A stretch of 64,000 nt of DNA from Amarobacter sp035326025. Its GTDB lineage: Bacteria > Chloroflexota > Dehalococcoidia > Tepidiformales > Tepidiformaceae. Below are positions 15,483-23,469 of the stretch, piece by piece. The stretch is taken from contig DAOKYT010000003.1 in the NCBI GenBank assembly GCA_035326025.1, positions 27,948 to 91,947 on the forward strand. Reading direction: 5' to 3'. Both the position numbers and the translations under genes were made by a program. Under the pieces are notes generated by a model that worked only from the letters and a program-made list of their open reading frames with translations, was not told where the DNA came from and made no database searches. Numbering within the stretch: position 1 is the first letter of the stretch; the number at the start of each line of letters is the position of its first letter.

Positions 15483-16615
15483 TTCTTCACCCCGTTGAGC
15501 ACGATCTCGACCACCGAGTAGTTCTCCGGGTTCGCCCGGAAGAGCCGCCCCTTGGTGGTCAGGATGTAGGCGAACCCATCCGCCGCATGCACGTTCGAGC
15601 GGACTGTCCCCGCGTCCGGGATCGGCACTCGGTTGAGCACCTGCCCGTTCGTCGCGTCGATGAAGGTCACCACCGGCTTCCGGTCGGCGATCACCAGCAC
15701 ATCGCCAACGATGGCCGCCCCGGCCTTCACGCGCTCACCTTCGACGCTTGCGGGCTCCCATGTGGGGCTCGCCCCATTCGTTATGTCGAGCCCGTAGACA
15801 TGCCCCCCGAAGTCTCCGAAGTAGACCGCCGAGCCGGTGGCCGCCGGTTGTGTCCACACCCAGTCCCGCGCGCGGAAGTCGGCCAGCACCGCGCCATCGG
15901 CCGCATTCACGATGTAGACGTGCCGGTTGATGCTGGGGACGAACAGCCGGCCCTGGTCGAGCGGGTAGAGGTCGGCGATCGCGCCGGTGGCCACGAACGG
16001 CGCCGGCCACACGGGAGAGCCATCGGCGAGAGAAAGCGCGTGGAGTTCGCCGCCCATCGTCGCCACGAAGAGCGTGTCGCCAACCACCACCGGAGTCGCC
16101 CAGATACCCCTGTCGAACTCGCGCGGTCCTGGCCAGGCGGGCGTCCCGTCGCTCGCGTTCCAGGCGTAGAGCCGCCCTTCGGTGGTGCCGAAGTAGAGCA
16201 CGCCATTGGCGAGCGCGAGGCCGCCGGCGATATTGCCGCTGATCTTGCCGGAATTGGTGCCGTTCGCGGGCCAGACCGGGCGGCCATCCTCGGTATTGAG
16301 GGCGAAGACGCCGGCGGAGAAGGTGGCGATATAGACCCGGTCGCCATCGATCACCGGGTCTCCGTAGATTGCCTCCGGGTCGATCTTGTCGTCGGCGTCG
16401 ATGTCCTTATCGGGGAAGGTCCAGCGGGCGGTGGCGGTCGTGTCATCCTGGAGGGTGACGGCGGAGATGTGGCCCTTGGAGGAGGAGACGTAGACATCCT
16501 GGCCGTCGATCACGGGCGCTGCCCAGCCATCGGGGTTGGTGACGCTCACGCAGGCGGCGAAGAGAGGCAGGAGCAGGAGAACGGCCCCGATGAGAGGGGC
16601 ACGGCGGCGATTCAC
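15479..16615 (-). CDS. PQQ-like beta-propeller lipoprotein
   Basis: A 378-residue protein exported as a lipoprotein: MNRRRAPLIG-type start (GTG at 16615), hydrophobic run to the lipobox LPLFAAC, then repeated blades with VIDGxxVYVxxxxGxxxAl and W motifs (PQQ/Trp-docking-like repeats, about seven). The fold resembles BamB, a scaffold for membrane-protein assembly, and the gene is coupled to yidC by a GTGA overlap, which suggests a role in envelope protein biogenesis; this is inference. The long frame upstream of 16615 runs through parS sites and is not coding. Confidence 0.85.
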   Translation of the reverse strand: MNRRRAPLIGAVLLLLPLFAACVSVTNPDGWAAPVIDGQDVYVSSSKGHISAVTLQDDTTATARWTFPDKDIDADDKIDPEAIYGDPVIDGDRVYIATFSAGVFALNTEDGRPVWPANGTNSGKISGNIAGGLALANGVLYFGTTEGRLYAWNASDGTPAWPGPREFDRGIWATPVVVGDTLFVATMGGELHALSLADGSPVWPAPFVATGAIADLYPLDQGRLFVPSINRHVYIVNAADGAVLADFRARDWVWTQPAATGSAVYFGDFGGHVYGLDITNGASPTWEPASVEGERVKAGAAIVGDVLVIADRKPVVTFIDATNGQVLNRVPIPDAGTVRSNVHAADGFAYILTTKGRLFRANPENYSVVEIVLNGVKK

Positions 16616-16662
16616 CGCGCAATCGTACCAGCGCGCGGCCTTAGAGGGAGGAGCGCCGGGGC

Positions 16663-16676
16663 GTTCCACGTGAAAC
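16663..16676. promoter_or_regulatory. parS site 1
   Basis: GTTCCACGTGAAAC, one base from the perfect parS palindrome GTTTCACGTGAAAC. ParB target; the nearest to the beta-propeller gene (47 bp before its GTG). The 588-bp stretch 16616-17203 without genes holds five such sites and is the centromere region of the replicon. Confidence 0.93.
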
Positions 16677-16687
16677 GGGGCCGAGCA

Positions 16688-16701
16688 CGAACATATGTTC
16701 G
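16688..16701. promoter_or_regulatory. LexA-like palindrome
   Basis: CGAACATATGTTCG is a perfect 14-bp palindrome and matches the Gram-positive/actinobacterial LexA box pattern GAAC-N4-GTTC. It lies between parS sites 1 and 2, about 75 bp before the beta-propeller-yidC operon. Binding by LexA is an inference from pattern only; no lexA gene is in the window. Confidence 0.45.
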
Positions 16702-16724
16702 CCTGCCGCACCCCCGCCCGGCCC

Positions 16725-16738
16725 GTTTCACGTGGAAC
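16725..16738. promoter_or_regulatory. parS site 2
   Basis: GTTTCACGTGGAAC, one mismatch to the parS consensus, the reverse complement form of site 1. Confidence 0.93.
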
Positions 16739-16802
16739 ACGAGGCAAGCGGCCCCCTTCGCCAGGCCGGGCAAGGCCATGCAATCGCCCTGGTCCGCGCA
16801 CC

Positions 16803-16816
16803 GTTTCACGTGGAAC
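16803..16816. promoter_or_regulatory. parS site 3
   Basis: GTTTCACGTGGAAC, identical to site 2 and flanked by CC and AC; spacing to site 2 is 78 bp. Confidence 0.93.
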
Positions 16817-16920
16817 ACAACCGTCCCGAAACGGCGCACCGCCCCCGGACAGCCATGCCCGGCGACGGCCGCACCCGGCGGTCCACGCGCGGCACCTGGC
16901 GACGTGGACCAGACCGGGAT

Positions 16921-16934
16921 GTTCCACGTGAAAC
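16921..16934. promoter_or_regulatory. parS site 4
   Basis: GTTCCACGTGAAAC, identical to site 1; spacing to site 3 is 118 bp. Confidence 0.93.
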
Positions 16935-17083
16935 GCCGCCCCGCGCACGCGGCGCCCATGCGCTTCCTGCGCGCCATCGCCCCATGCCATGCGCCGGCCG
17001 CCGCGGCGAGACGCCCAGGCTGCAACGGCCGCAGGCGAGGAACGCAGGTAATATTGCTGTTCGCCCCTGGGACGAGGGCATAC

Positions 17084-17097
17084 GTTTCACGTGAAAC
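17084..17097. promoter_or_regulatory. parS site 5 (perfect)
   Basis: GTTTCACGTGAAAC, the only perfect parS palindrome of the five; 107 bp from the yidD stop. Just beyond it (about 17101-17130) are tandem ACCCGGC/ACCCGGT units of unknown meaning. Confidence 0.95.
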
Positions 17098-17203
17098 GTA
17101 CCCGGCACCCGGTACCCGGCACCCGGACCCGGCGATGCAACACCGCCCGCCCGGCGTCACGCACGCGGGCGAGCCAGCCTCAGCCCGTCCGGCGCCCCTC
17201 GCC

Positions 17204-17431
17204 TCAGTCCGGGACCGGGTCGTAGCCCCGGCCCCCGCCGGGACGGCAGCGCGCCAACCGCTTCACCGCCAACCAACCGCCGCGCCCCGCACCGTGACGC
17301 TCCAGCGCCTCCCGCGCGTACCACGAGCACGTCGGCTCATAGCGGCACGATGGCGGCAACGCACGCGAAATGGTGTGTTGATAGCCAATCACCAGCCAGA
17401 TCAACGGCTTCGCAAGCACGCGGCTCACCAC
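17204..17431 (-). CDS. yidD: membrane protein insertion efficiency factor YidD
   Basis: A 75-residue small protein with the YidD signature: LIWLVIGYQHTISRALPPSCRYEPTCSWYAREALERHG, including the two Cys of CRYEPTCS, and GYDPVPD at the end. It is a membrane-associated helper for YidC substrates. It follows rnpA with one base between stop and start, in the standard rpmH-rnpA-yidD order; yidC itself is separated from it here by the parS region and the beta-propeller gene. Confidence 0.95.
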   Translation of the reverse strand: MVSRVLAKPLIWLVIGYQHTISRALPPSCRYEPTCSWYAREALERHGAGRGGWLAVKRLARCRPGGGRGYDPVPD

Positions 17432-17432
17432 T

Positions 17433-17771
17433 TCACGCCTCCTCCAGGACCCCGGCCCGCCCCAGCACGCCCACCAGCGCGCCCCTCAACCTCGCCGCAT
17501 CGGTCTCCAGGCACCCCGCTCGCGCGGTCACCACGATATCGTAACCCGGGCGGACCGGCAGCGTCCGCGCCAGCTCCCGCATCCGCCGCCGCATCCGGTT
17601 CCGCTCCGTCGCCCGCCTCGCCAGCCGCTTCCCCACCGCGAACCCCCAGCGCGTCAGGCCGAGACCGTTGGGAAACACGCGCACAACAAGAAGGGGACCG
17701 GAATATACGGTCCCCTTCGCATACGCGGTGTCGAACTCGCGGCCCTTGCGCAGCCGCTGGGCTCGCTTCAT
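17433..17771 (-). CDS. rnpA: ribonuclease P protein component
   Basis: The 112-residue basic protein subunit of RNase P, which processes tRNA 5' ends with the RNA subunit. Seen: the N-terminal MKRAQRLRKGREFDTAYAKG, and the RNR motif in VGKRLARRATERNRMRRRMRELAR. It lies 13 bp after rpmH in the conserved order. The RNA subunit gene is not in the window. Confidence 0.95.
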   Translation of the reverse strand: MKRAQRLRKGREFDTAYAKGTVYSGPLLVVRVFPNGLGLTRWGFAVGKRLARRATERNRMRRRMRELARTLPVRPGYDIVVTARAGCLETDAARLRGALVGVLGRAGVLEEA

Positions 17772-17784
17772 GCCCGCTGCCCGG

Positions 17785-17928
17785 CTATACCACCGTCAGG
17801 CGCTTCCGCCCGCGCGAACGCCGGGCCTTCAGCACCGCACGGCCAGCACGCGTCGACATGCGCTTGAGAAACCCGTGCACCCGCTTCCGCGGGATGGTGT
17901 GTGGCTGATACGTACGCTTCGTTGCCAT
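17785..17928 (-). CDS. rpmH: ribosomal protein bL34
   Basis: A 47-residue very basic ribosomal protein, MATKRTYQPHTIPRKRVHGFLKRM, with the family's RTYQP start and RGRKRLTVV end. It is the first gene of the minus-strand rpmH-rnpA-yidD run and a strong marker of an origin-proximal region. Start ATG at 17928; the stop TAG is 13 bp before the rnpA ATG. The promoter should lie in 17929-18002, a 74-bp gap to the transglycosylase stop. Confidence 0.97.
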   Translation of the reverse strand: MATKRTYQPHTIPRKRVHGFLKRMSTRAGRAVLKARRSRGRKRLTVV

Positions 17929-18002
17929 AGTGAATGCTCCAACGCCAATGTGAACGACGAACTACCATCATAACCCGGCGCAATCTACCGGTCGAATCTC
18001 CG

Positions 18003-20237
18003 CTACTCGCCCCAGGCGAGCAGGTAGTGCGCGTACGCCTCGACGATGTACGCGACATAACGCTGCGTCTCCAGGTAATCGATGCTCTCCACCAGGTCCG
18101 CCCCCGTGGCCCGGTCCCGCTCCGCCCACCGCATCGCGTTTCCCGGCCCCGCGTTGTAGGCGCTCAACGCCAGCAACGGGTCCCCGAACCGCTCCATCTG
18201 CCCCCCCAGGTAGTACGCCCCGAACTTCAACGCGACCGCCGGCCGGTAAAGGTCCGCGGGCGAAAATGGCCGCACCCCCAGGGCTGCCGCGATGCCCTCC
18301 CCCGTCACCGGGATCACCTGGGTGAGACCCAGCGCCCCCGCGACCGACCGCGCGGCCGGGTCCCAGAAACTCTCCTGGCGGACCAGCGCGGCGAGGAAGA
18401 GCGGGTCGATCCCGGCCGCCCTGGCCTCCGCTTCAAGCGTGAGCGGGTAATCGATGGGGTACGACACCCGCAACAGGTCGCGCGGGGGCTCATGCGAAGC
18501 CGCGCCGGCTGCCTGCCGCAACGCGACGGCGAGCTGCGCAGCCACATCGGTCAAGCCGCAGGCCGACGCCTCGCGTGTCAGCTCGAGCAGCCGCCAGGGC
18601 CCGGCCCCTTCGGCGGCCCCGAGCACCTCGGCCCGCGCCACCTCCCGCAGGCCCGCACGCGCAAGGTCGCAGGCGGGCGTTGGCGCCGATCCAGGCCAGT
18701 CGCCCGCGGCCCGGCCCCGCAGCCACCCGGCGATCACGTCCCAGTCCACATCGAGCGAAAGCGCCCGCTCCTGGAACGACGCATCGATCGGCTCACGCCC
18801 GCCGAGCCGGATAGCCGCCTCGATCCCGTGAAAATCGTACGGCCCCGCATCGATCGCCCGCTGAAAGGCGGCCCTTGCAGCCCCGGGATCACCCTGCTCT
18901 TCCAGCGCCCGGCCCCGCCAGTACTCCAGCCGGGCGCTGGCCGCGGCACCTACCTGCTCCCACGCCGCGAGCGCCGCGGCCGTATCCCCGGCCCGCAGCA
19001 GCACGAACCCCGCCCGGAACGCGGCCTCTTCAGAGAACTCACCCGCCGGGCCCCCGGCCGCTAACTGTACATAACGCTCGGAGGCGGCGCGCTCCTGCCC
19101 AAGGTCCTCTGTTACCCGTGCGGCCCAGTACCGCGCCCGGTGCACGAACGGCGAAACCGCCCCGGTCGAGGCCGCGACATCGTAGTAGCGCACCGCGTTC
19201 TCTCCATCGGCGCTGTCCTCGTAGGCAGCGGCCAGATAGTACGCCCGAACGGTGATCTGCCCCGGCGAAGCAACCGGGTCGTCGATCGCTGGCAGCAACA
19301 CGCGCTTCGCTTCCTGGTAGGCCCCGCGCCGGTAGTACACCAGCCCCTCATCGCCCGGGTCGATGGCCACACCCGCATCCCGCAGGTCGGCTATGGCCAG
19401 GCTCGCGAACTGGCTCGACGGAGAGTCGCGCACAATCGCCAGCAGCAGCGAACTGAACAGGCCGGTCTCTCCCTGTTCACGGGCCAGGGTGGCGCGCTCG
19501 TACCGCGCTTCGGGGTCGCCGCTGGCCGCGATGAGCGCATCGAGCCGCTCCGCCAGGTCCCCTTGATCGCCGGCCTCACGCGCCAGCCGCACCCGCTCGC
19601 GGAGCACCACGGCCCGCAGCGTGCCGGTCACCGCGGGGTCGCCGAGCAGCGCGTCCCACGTCGCGCCGGCCGCATCCGCCAACCCCAACCCCGCGAACGC
19701 CCGCGCCAGCTCGTGCCGCACATAAAGGCCGAGCGCGCCCCTGCCTCCGGCGCCTTCCGCGATGGCGCGCGCCTCGGTGAATGCCCCGGCATCGTTCAGG
19801 CGCATGGCCGCCAGGTATGCCGCCCGCTCCGCGACCCCGCTGCCAGACGGGGCAATGGCCACCGCCTCGCGCAGGGCCGTGAGCGCTCCATCGCGGTCGC
19901 CGGTCTCATGAGCCGCGGCGCCCACGCCCAGCCACGCCTCCGCCCGCTCCGCCGGGTCCGTGGCGTCCGCCGCCAGCCCCTCGAACGCGACCCGGGCCTC
20001 CTCGAAACGCCCCTCGCGGAGCAACTCGCGCGCGGCCTCGATGGCGCCCGAAGCCGGCGCATCACCAGGCCCCACCGGCGTGGGCGCCGGCGGCCTTCCC
20101 GGGGCCCCGGCCGGCGTGGTTTCTGGCACGGCCGATGGCTTCGAATCGCCGGAACACGCAGCGGCGAGGGCCACCATGGCCACCACCGCCGGCGCAAGGA
20201 CCGCCAGCGGGAGCGGGCGTTTGCGTTCGCCCTTCAC
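18003..20237 (-). CDS. lytic transglycosylase with TPR-like superhelix, lipoprotein
   Basis: A 744-residue Slt70-like enzyme that cleaves peptidoglycan glycan strands. Lipoprotein signal (residues 8-28, ending VALAAAC), Pro/Ala linker, then about 500 residues of TPR-like helical repeats (AREALREGRFEEARVAFEGLA and similar), and a C-terminal SLT domain: the catalytic Glu is in LVRQESFWDPAARS, followed by GALGLTQVIP and LLALSAYNAGPGNAMRW. Outer cell-wall location. The repeat region is rich in Ala and Arg but stays in one frame. It is transcribed away from the alanine racemase gene, a link in function (cell wall) but not in transcription. Confidence 0.92.
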   Translation of the reverse strand: MKGERKRPLPLAVLAPAVVAMVALAAACSGDSKPSAVPETTPAGAPGRPPAPTPVGPGDAPASGAIEAARELLREGRFEEARVAFEGLAADATDPAERAEAWLGVGAAAHETGDRDGALTALREAVAIAPSGSGVAERAAYLAAMRLNDAGAFTEARAIAEGAGGRGALGLYVRHELARAFAGLGLADAAGATWDALLGDPAVTGTLRAVVLRERVRLAREAGDQGDLAERLDALIAASGDPEARYERATLAREQGETGLFSSLLLAIVRDSPSSQFASLAIADLRDAGVAIDPGDEGLVYYRRGAYQEAKRVLLPAIDDPVASPGQITVRAYYLAAAYEDSADGENAVRYYDVAASTGAVSPFVHRARYWAARVTEDLGQERAASERYVQLAAGGPAGEFSEEAAFRAGFVLLRAGDTAAALAAWEQVGAAASARLEYWRGRALEEQGDPGAARAAFQRAIDAGPYDFHGIEAAIRLGGREPIDASFQERALSLDVDWDVIAGWLRGRAAGDWPGSAPTPACDLARAGLREVARAEVLGAAEGAGPWRLLELTREASACGLTDVAAQLAVALRQAAGAASHEPPRDLLRVSYPIDYPLTLEAEARAAGIDPLFLAALVRQESFWDPAARSVAGALGLTQVIPVTGEGIAAALGVRPFSPADLYRPAVALKFGAYYLGGQMERFGDPLLALSAYNAGPGNAMRWAERDRATGADLVESIDYLETQRYVAYIVEAYAHYLLAWGE

Positions 20238-20308
20238 CAGTCGGATGCTAGGTTCGCGCGCGCGGGCTGGTCAAAGGGGCCGTCCGCCGGGGGGAAAGGA
20301 TCGGTCAA

Positions 20309-21487
20309 CTGGTACAGACGCAGGGCACACAGCGCACGCTGGGCGACGCCACCCGCAATCTGCATGGCTGGATCGAGGTCGACCTCGATGCGGCCGGGGC
20401 CAACACGCGCATACTCAAGCGCGCGCTCGGCCCCGTCGAACTGATCGCCGTCGTCAAGGCCAATGCCTACGGCGCGGGGGCGGCCGTGCTCGCCCCGGTT
20501 CTCGAGGCAGCCGGCGCCGACCGTTTCGCCGTGGTGTGGCCACACGAGGGCTACCTGCTCCGGCAGGCCGGTGTCACCCGGCCTATCCTCGTCCTTGGCC
20601 ACGCCTTCCCCGCCGACGCCACCCGCGCCGTCCGGGCCGGCCTCACCCTCACCTGCCACTCGCGCGAACTCGGCGACGCCATTTCGGGCGCCGCCTCGCA
20701 GGCCGGCGTCACCGCGCCCGTCCACGTCAAGGTCGATACCGGCCTCCACCGCTTCGGCCTCGATATCGACGAAGCCGTCGAACTCGCCACCTACCTCCGC
20801 ACCCTCCCCAACGTCGAAGTCGAAGGCCTCACCACCCACATGGCCAACGCCGATGAGGCCGACGACTCGTTCGCCGAGACGCAGCACGCCATCTTCCGCG
20901 AGGCGGCGGCCCGCCTGCCGTGGATCCCCTACCGGCACACGGCCAACTCGGCGACGGCCCTCCGCCGGGCCGAGCTCCACTATTCCGGTGTCCGCCTCGG
21001 CCTGGCGATCCACGGAATCCTGCCACCCAACACCACCGGGCCGCGCCTCCAGCCCATCCTTGCGCTGCGGGCGCGCATCGCCCGCGTCGCCGATGTCGCC
21101 CCGGGCGAAGGGGTGAGCTACGGCCTCACCTGGCGCGCCAGCCGCCCATCACGTGTCGCGCTCATCCCCGTAGGCTACGCCGATGGCTGGCGCCGCGACC
21201 TGGGCAATGCCGGGGAAGTCCTGGTCCATGGCCACCGCTGCCCCATTGCCGGCCGCGTCTGCATGGACCAGTTCCTGGCCGATGTCACCGCCGTGCCCGC
21301 CCCGGTCGCCGAGGGCGATGTCGCCACGCTCCTGGGCTCCGATGGCGCTCATACCCTCACCGCGGCCGACGTCGCCGCCAGCGCGGGCACCATCGCCTGG
21401 GACGTGATGGCCTCACTCCAGGCGCGGTTGCCCCGGCTCTACCACCGCGGCGGCCTGGTCGAACAGCTCACTCCCCCCGCCTGGTAG
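20309..21487 (+). CDS. alr: alanine racemase, apparent CTG start
   Basis: Alanine racemase makes D-alanine for peptidoglycan with PLP. The PLP Lys is in AVVKANAYGAG, and the C-terminal catalytic Tyr in GVSYGLTWRA; GYADGWRRDLGNAG and CMDQFLADVT are also seen. The Lys-containing N-terminus lies upstream of the first GTG in frame (20486), and the frame is open back to a TAG at 20249 without ATG, GTG or TTG. CTG at 20309, eight bases after AGGA, gives 392 residues, a normal length, with the PLP Lys at residue 50. ATC at 20300 or a sequencing error are alternatives. Confidence 0.88.
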   Translation: MVQTQGTQRTLGDATRNLHGWIEVDLDAAGANTRILKRALGPVELIAVVKANAYGAGAAVLAPVLEAAGADRFAVVWPHEGYLLRQAGVTRPILVLGHAFPADATRAVRAGLTLTCHSRELGDAISGAASQAGVTAPVHVKVDTGLHRFGLDIDEAVELATYLRTLPNVEVEGLTTHMANADEADDSFAETQHAIFREAAARLPWIPYRHTANSATALRRAELHYSGVRLGLAIHGILPPNTTGPRLQPILALRARIARVADVAPGEGVSYGLTWRASRPSRVALIPVGYADGWRRDLGNAGEVLVHGHRCPIAGRVCMDQFLADVTAVPAPVAEGDVATLLGSDGAHTLTAADVAASAGTIAWDVMASLQARLPRLYHRGGLVEQLTPPAW

Positions 21488-21495
21488 AAAGCCAG

Positions 21496-21523
21496 GCGCC
21501 CCCGGGGCTTCTGCCGGGGGCGC
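21496..21523. terminator. terminator hairpin between alr and tadZ-like gene
   Basis: GCGCCCCCGG at 21496-21505 pairs perfectly with CCGGGGGCGC at 21514-21523 across an 8-base loop. It separates two convergent genes and has no T-run, so it may act as a bidirectional hairpin terminator. Confidence 0.65.
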
Positions 21524-21558
21524 GGCTGGAGAGGAGGGTCCAAAGGGGATCCGGGCGG

Positions 21559-22812
21559 TCACACCGCGATGTCGCGCTCTGCCGCCACGGGCTGGCCTGC
21601 CGTGGCCCCACGCGCACCGAAGACGCCGAAGAACCGGCGCCGCAACCCGGCGTATGCCGTACTGGTCACGGGTGCCGGATCGCCCGAGACATCGGCTGCC
21701 AGGCCCAGCAGCGCGGCCCCCGCGGCCGATCCGGGGCGCCAGCTCACCAGCGGCACGCCCAGCTGCGAGGCCTTGCGCACGTTCCGGTCGAACGGGATCT
21801 CGTGCGCGACCGGGTGGCTGATCGCGAATTCGACTTCGGCGCGGCCCAACCCGGCCTGGTCGTGCCCGTGGATCAACGTCACGATGGGCCGCGGCCCCCC
21901 TTCGCCCTTCAGCGAGAAGTGCTCGAGGAGCAACGACGTGTTCTTCAGGCTTGCCACGTCCGAGCTCGTGATGACCACCACGCTCTCCGCCACCTCCACC
22001 GCGGCCCCCACCACGTCGTTGAATGTCCCGGGCGTATCGAGGATCACCACGTCGAACATCGTCGCGGCGAACCGCACCAGCTCCTGGATCTGCTCCGGCG
22101 AGCAGTTCAACCAGCTCCGGTAGTCGCGCGCGGCGGGGAGCACATACGCCCCCGATTCGTGCTGGAGGAGCACCTTCCGGAAGCTCTCCCGGTCGTAGCT
22201 CTCGATCTCCCGCGCGATTTCGGCCACGCTGTGCCCGACAGGAATGTCGAGCATGATCGCGACATCGCCGAAGCGGGTGTCGAGGTCGACCAGCAACACC
22301 GAAAGCCGGCCCTGGCGCGCAATCGCGGCGGCCAGGTTCGTGCTCGTCGTCGTCTTGCCGATGCCGCCCTTCTGGCCAACCACCGCGATGACGCGCCCGC
22401 CGCCCGCCGCCGCGCTCCCGGCGCCCGGGCTGGCATGCGCCTTGCGCCGCGCCCGCTCGATCACCTCGCCAAGCTCCCTGGCATCCAGCTTTCCGTGCAA
22501 AAACTCGTTCACTCCGCTCTGCATCAGCCTGCGTTCCACCATCGGCGACCATTCCGCGGCATACGCCACGATCATTGCCTCCGGCACAACAGCCCGCGCG
22601 AAATCGATCGTCTGAAATGCGCGCTGGACCGGCTGCTCGACCGAAATGAAGAGCAGGTCAGGAGCCATCTCCTGGACGGTCTCCTGCGCGGCAAGGCCGT
22701 GCGGCCGTTCGCGGTCCACGGTGAGCCCCACCCGCTCCAACTTCTCGCGAAGTACTTCGCGCCGTAATTCGTCGCTATCAACGACCAGGCTTCTGAGTCC
22801 CGGCATCTTCAT
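21559..22812 (-). CDS. TadZ/CpaE-like ATPase with N-terminal receiver-like domain
   Basis: A 417-residue protein. Residues 1-125 form a receiver-like domain (LRSLVVDSDELRREVLREKLERVGL) and residues 140-400 a MinD/ParA-type ATPase with Walker A QKGGIGKTTTSTNLAAAIA, LLVDLDTRFGDVAIMLDIPVGHSVAEI and Walker B VVILDTPGTFND. This architecture is that of TadZ/CpaE, which places type IVc/Flp pili at the cell. No other tad genes are in the window, so the pilus link is unproven. The position of the phospho-Asp appears to be Leu (PDLLFISV), so the receiver is probably inactive, as is common in TadZ. Confidence 0.85.
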   Translation of the reverse strand: MKMPGLRSLVVDSDELRREVLREKLERVGLTVDRERPHGLAAQETVQEMAPDLLFISVEQPVQRAFQTIDFARAVVPEAMIVAYAAEWSPMVERRLMQSGVNEFLHGKLDARELGEVIERARRKAHASPGAGSAAAGGGRVIAVVGQKGGIGKTTTSTNLAAAIARQGRLSVLLVDLDTRFGDVAIMLDIPVGHSVAEIAREIESYDRESFRKVLLQHESGAYVLPAARDYRSWLNCSPEQIQELVRFAATMFDVVILDTPGTFNDVVGAAVEVAESVVVITSSDVASLKNTSLLLEHFSLKGEGGPRPIVTLIHGHDQAGLGRAEVEFAISHPVAHEIPFDRNVRKASQLGVPLVSWRPGSAAGAALLGLAADVSGDPAPVTSTAYAGLRRRFFGVFGARGATAGQPVAAERDIAV

Positions 22813-22881
22813 GGTTTCCCGTCCACTTGCCTTGGTTCCCGCTCATCCATCGTATATTCACCACTCCGACACACTTTGGGA

Positions 22882-23469
22882 ATGGCCAAACAGACCAGCG
22901 CGACCACTTCCTATGAAGTTCCAACTGCGGCGCCACCCGTTGTTCACCGGGTGTCCACCGCGCTCGCCGGAAACCCGTTCGATCCCGGTGCTGATATGGG
23001 ATTGCAAGGCATTTCCCGGCGAAACGGATGGGATGTTCCACTGAGCAGCTGCAAGAATGGCCATGTGAGTGAACCAGCCAGCGCCCCCGGCATGGTCACC
23101 AGGGCCCGGCCCGCGCGCGGTCCCGTGGTCGTTGTCGATGGCGATCCCGCCGTCCGCCGCGTGGTCCGCCTGGTGCTCGAAGGAGCGGGCTGGCACTGCC
23201 TCACTGCCGCCGACGAGGAAACCGCCCTGGCGCTGGTGGCCCGCGAACATCCCAAGCTGGTCCTCGCCGAGGTACGCCTCAAATCGGGCACCGGTCCGGG
23301 CCTCGCCCGCCGCATCGCCACAACCGGCGGCTGGCGCCCACGCATCGCCCTCATGAGCGCGTACCCGCGTCCCCGGGGCGGCGTCGAGGATTTCTTCCTC
23401 GCCAAGCCCCTGTCCTTCGATCGCCTCCTCGCCCTGCTCGATGGCATCGACCGCGAGCCCGGCTGGTAG
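22882..23469 (+). CDS. atypical response-regulator receiver protein (Glu at phosphosite)
   Basis: About 195 residues; the last 125 are a receiver domain: GPVVVVDGDPAVRRVVRLVLEGAGW with the acidic pair, LVLAEVRLKSGTG where the phospho-accepting Asp is replaced by Glu, LMSAYPRP with the Ser/Thr switch residue, and FLAKPLSF with the conserved Lys. No output domain. Residues 1-70 are unconserved; the ATG at 22882 is the first, but ATG 22996, GTG 23065 or ATG 23092 are equally possible starts. It is divergent from the TadZ-like gene, whose N-terminus is also receiver-like, and abuts the CLC-F stop tail to tail. Confidence 0.75.
   Translation: MAKQTSATTSYEVPTAAPPVVHRVSTALAGNPFDPGADMGLQGISRRNGWDVPLSSCKNGHVSEPASAPGMVTRARPARGPVVVVDGDPAVRRVVRLVLEGAGWHCLTAADEETALALVAREHPKLVLAEVRLKSGTGPGLARRIATTGGWRPRIALMSAYPRPRGGVEDFFLAKPLSFDRLLALLDGIDREPGW

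Noticed and set aside
17101..17130. Tandem ACCCGGC/ACCCGGT units as a possible CRISPR or iteron array
   Set aside because: Units are 7-8 bp without spacers and too short and degenerate; likely simple GC-rich repetition.
15587..17908. A 773-codon plus-strand open frame across the yidC/parS/rnpA region
   Set aside because: It is antisense to the beta-propeller, yidD and rnpA genes, has no family features, is rich in Arg/Pro/Ala, and is the usual shadow of high-GC genes.
19140..20444. A 434-codon plus-strand frame leading into the racemase
   Set aside because: Antisense to the lytic transglycosylase TPR region and in a different frame from alr.
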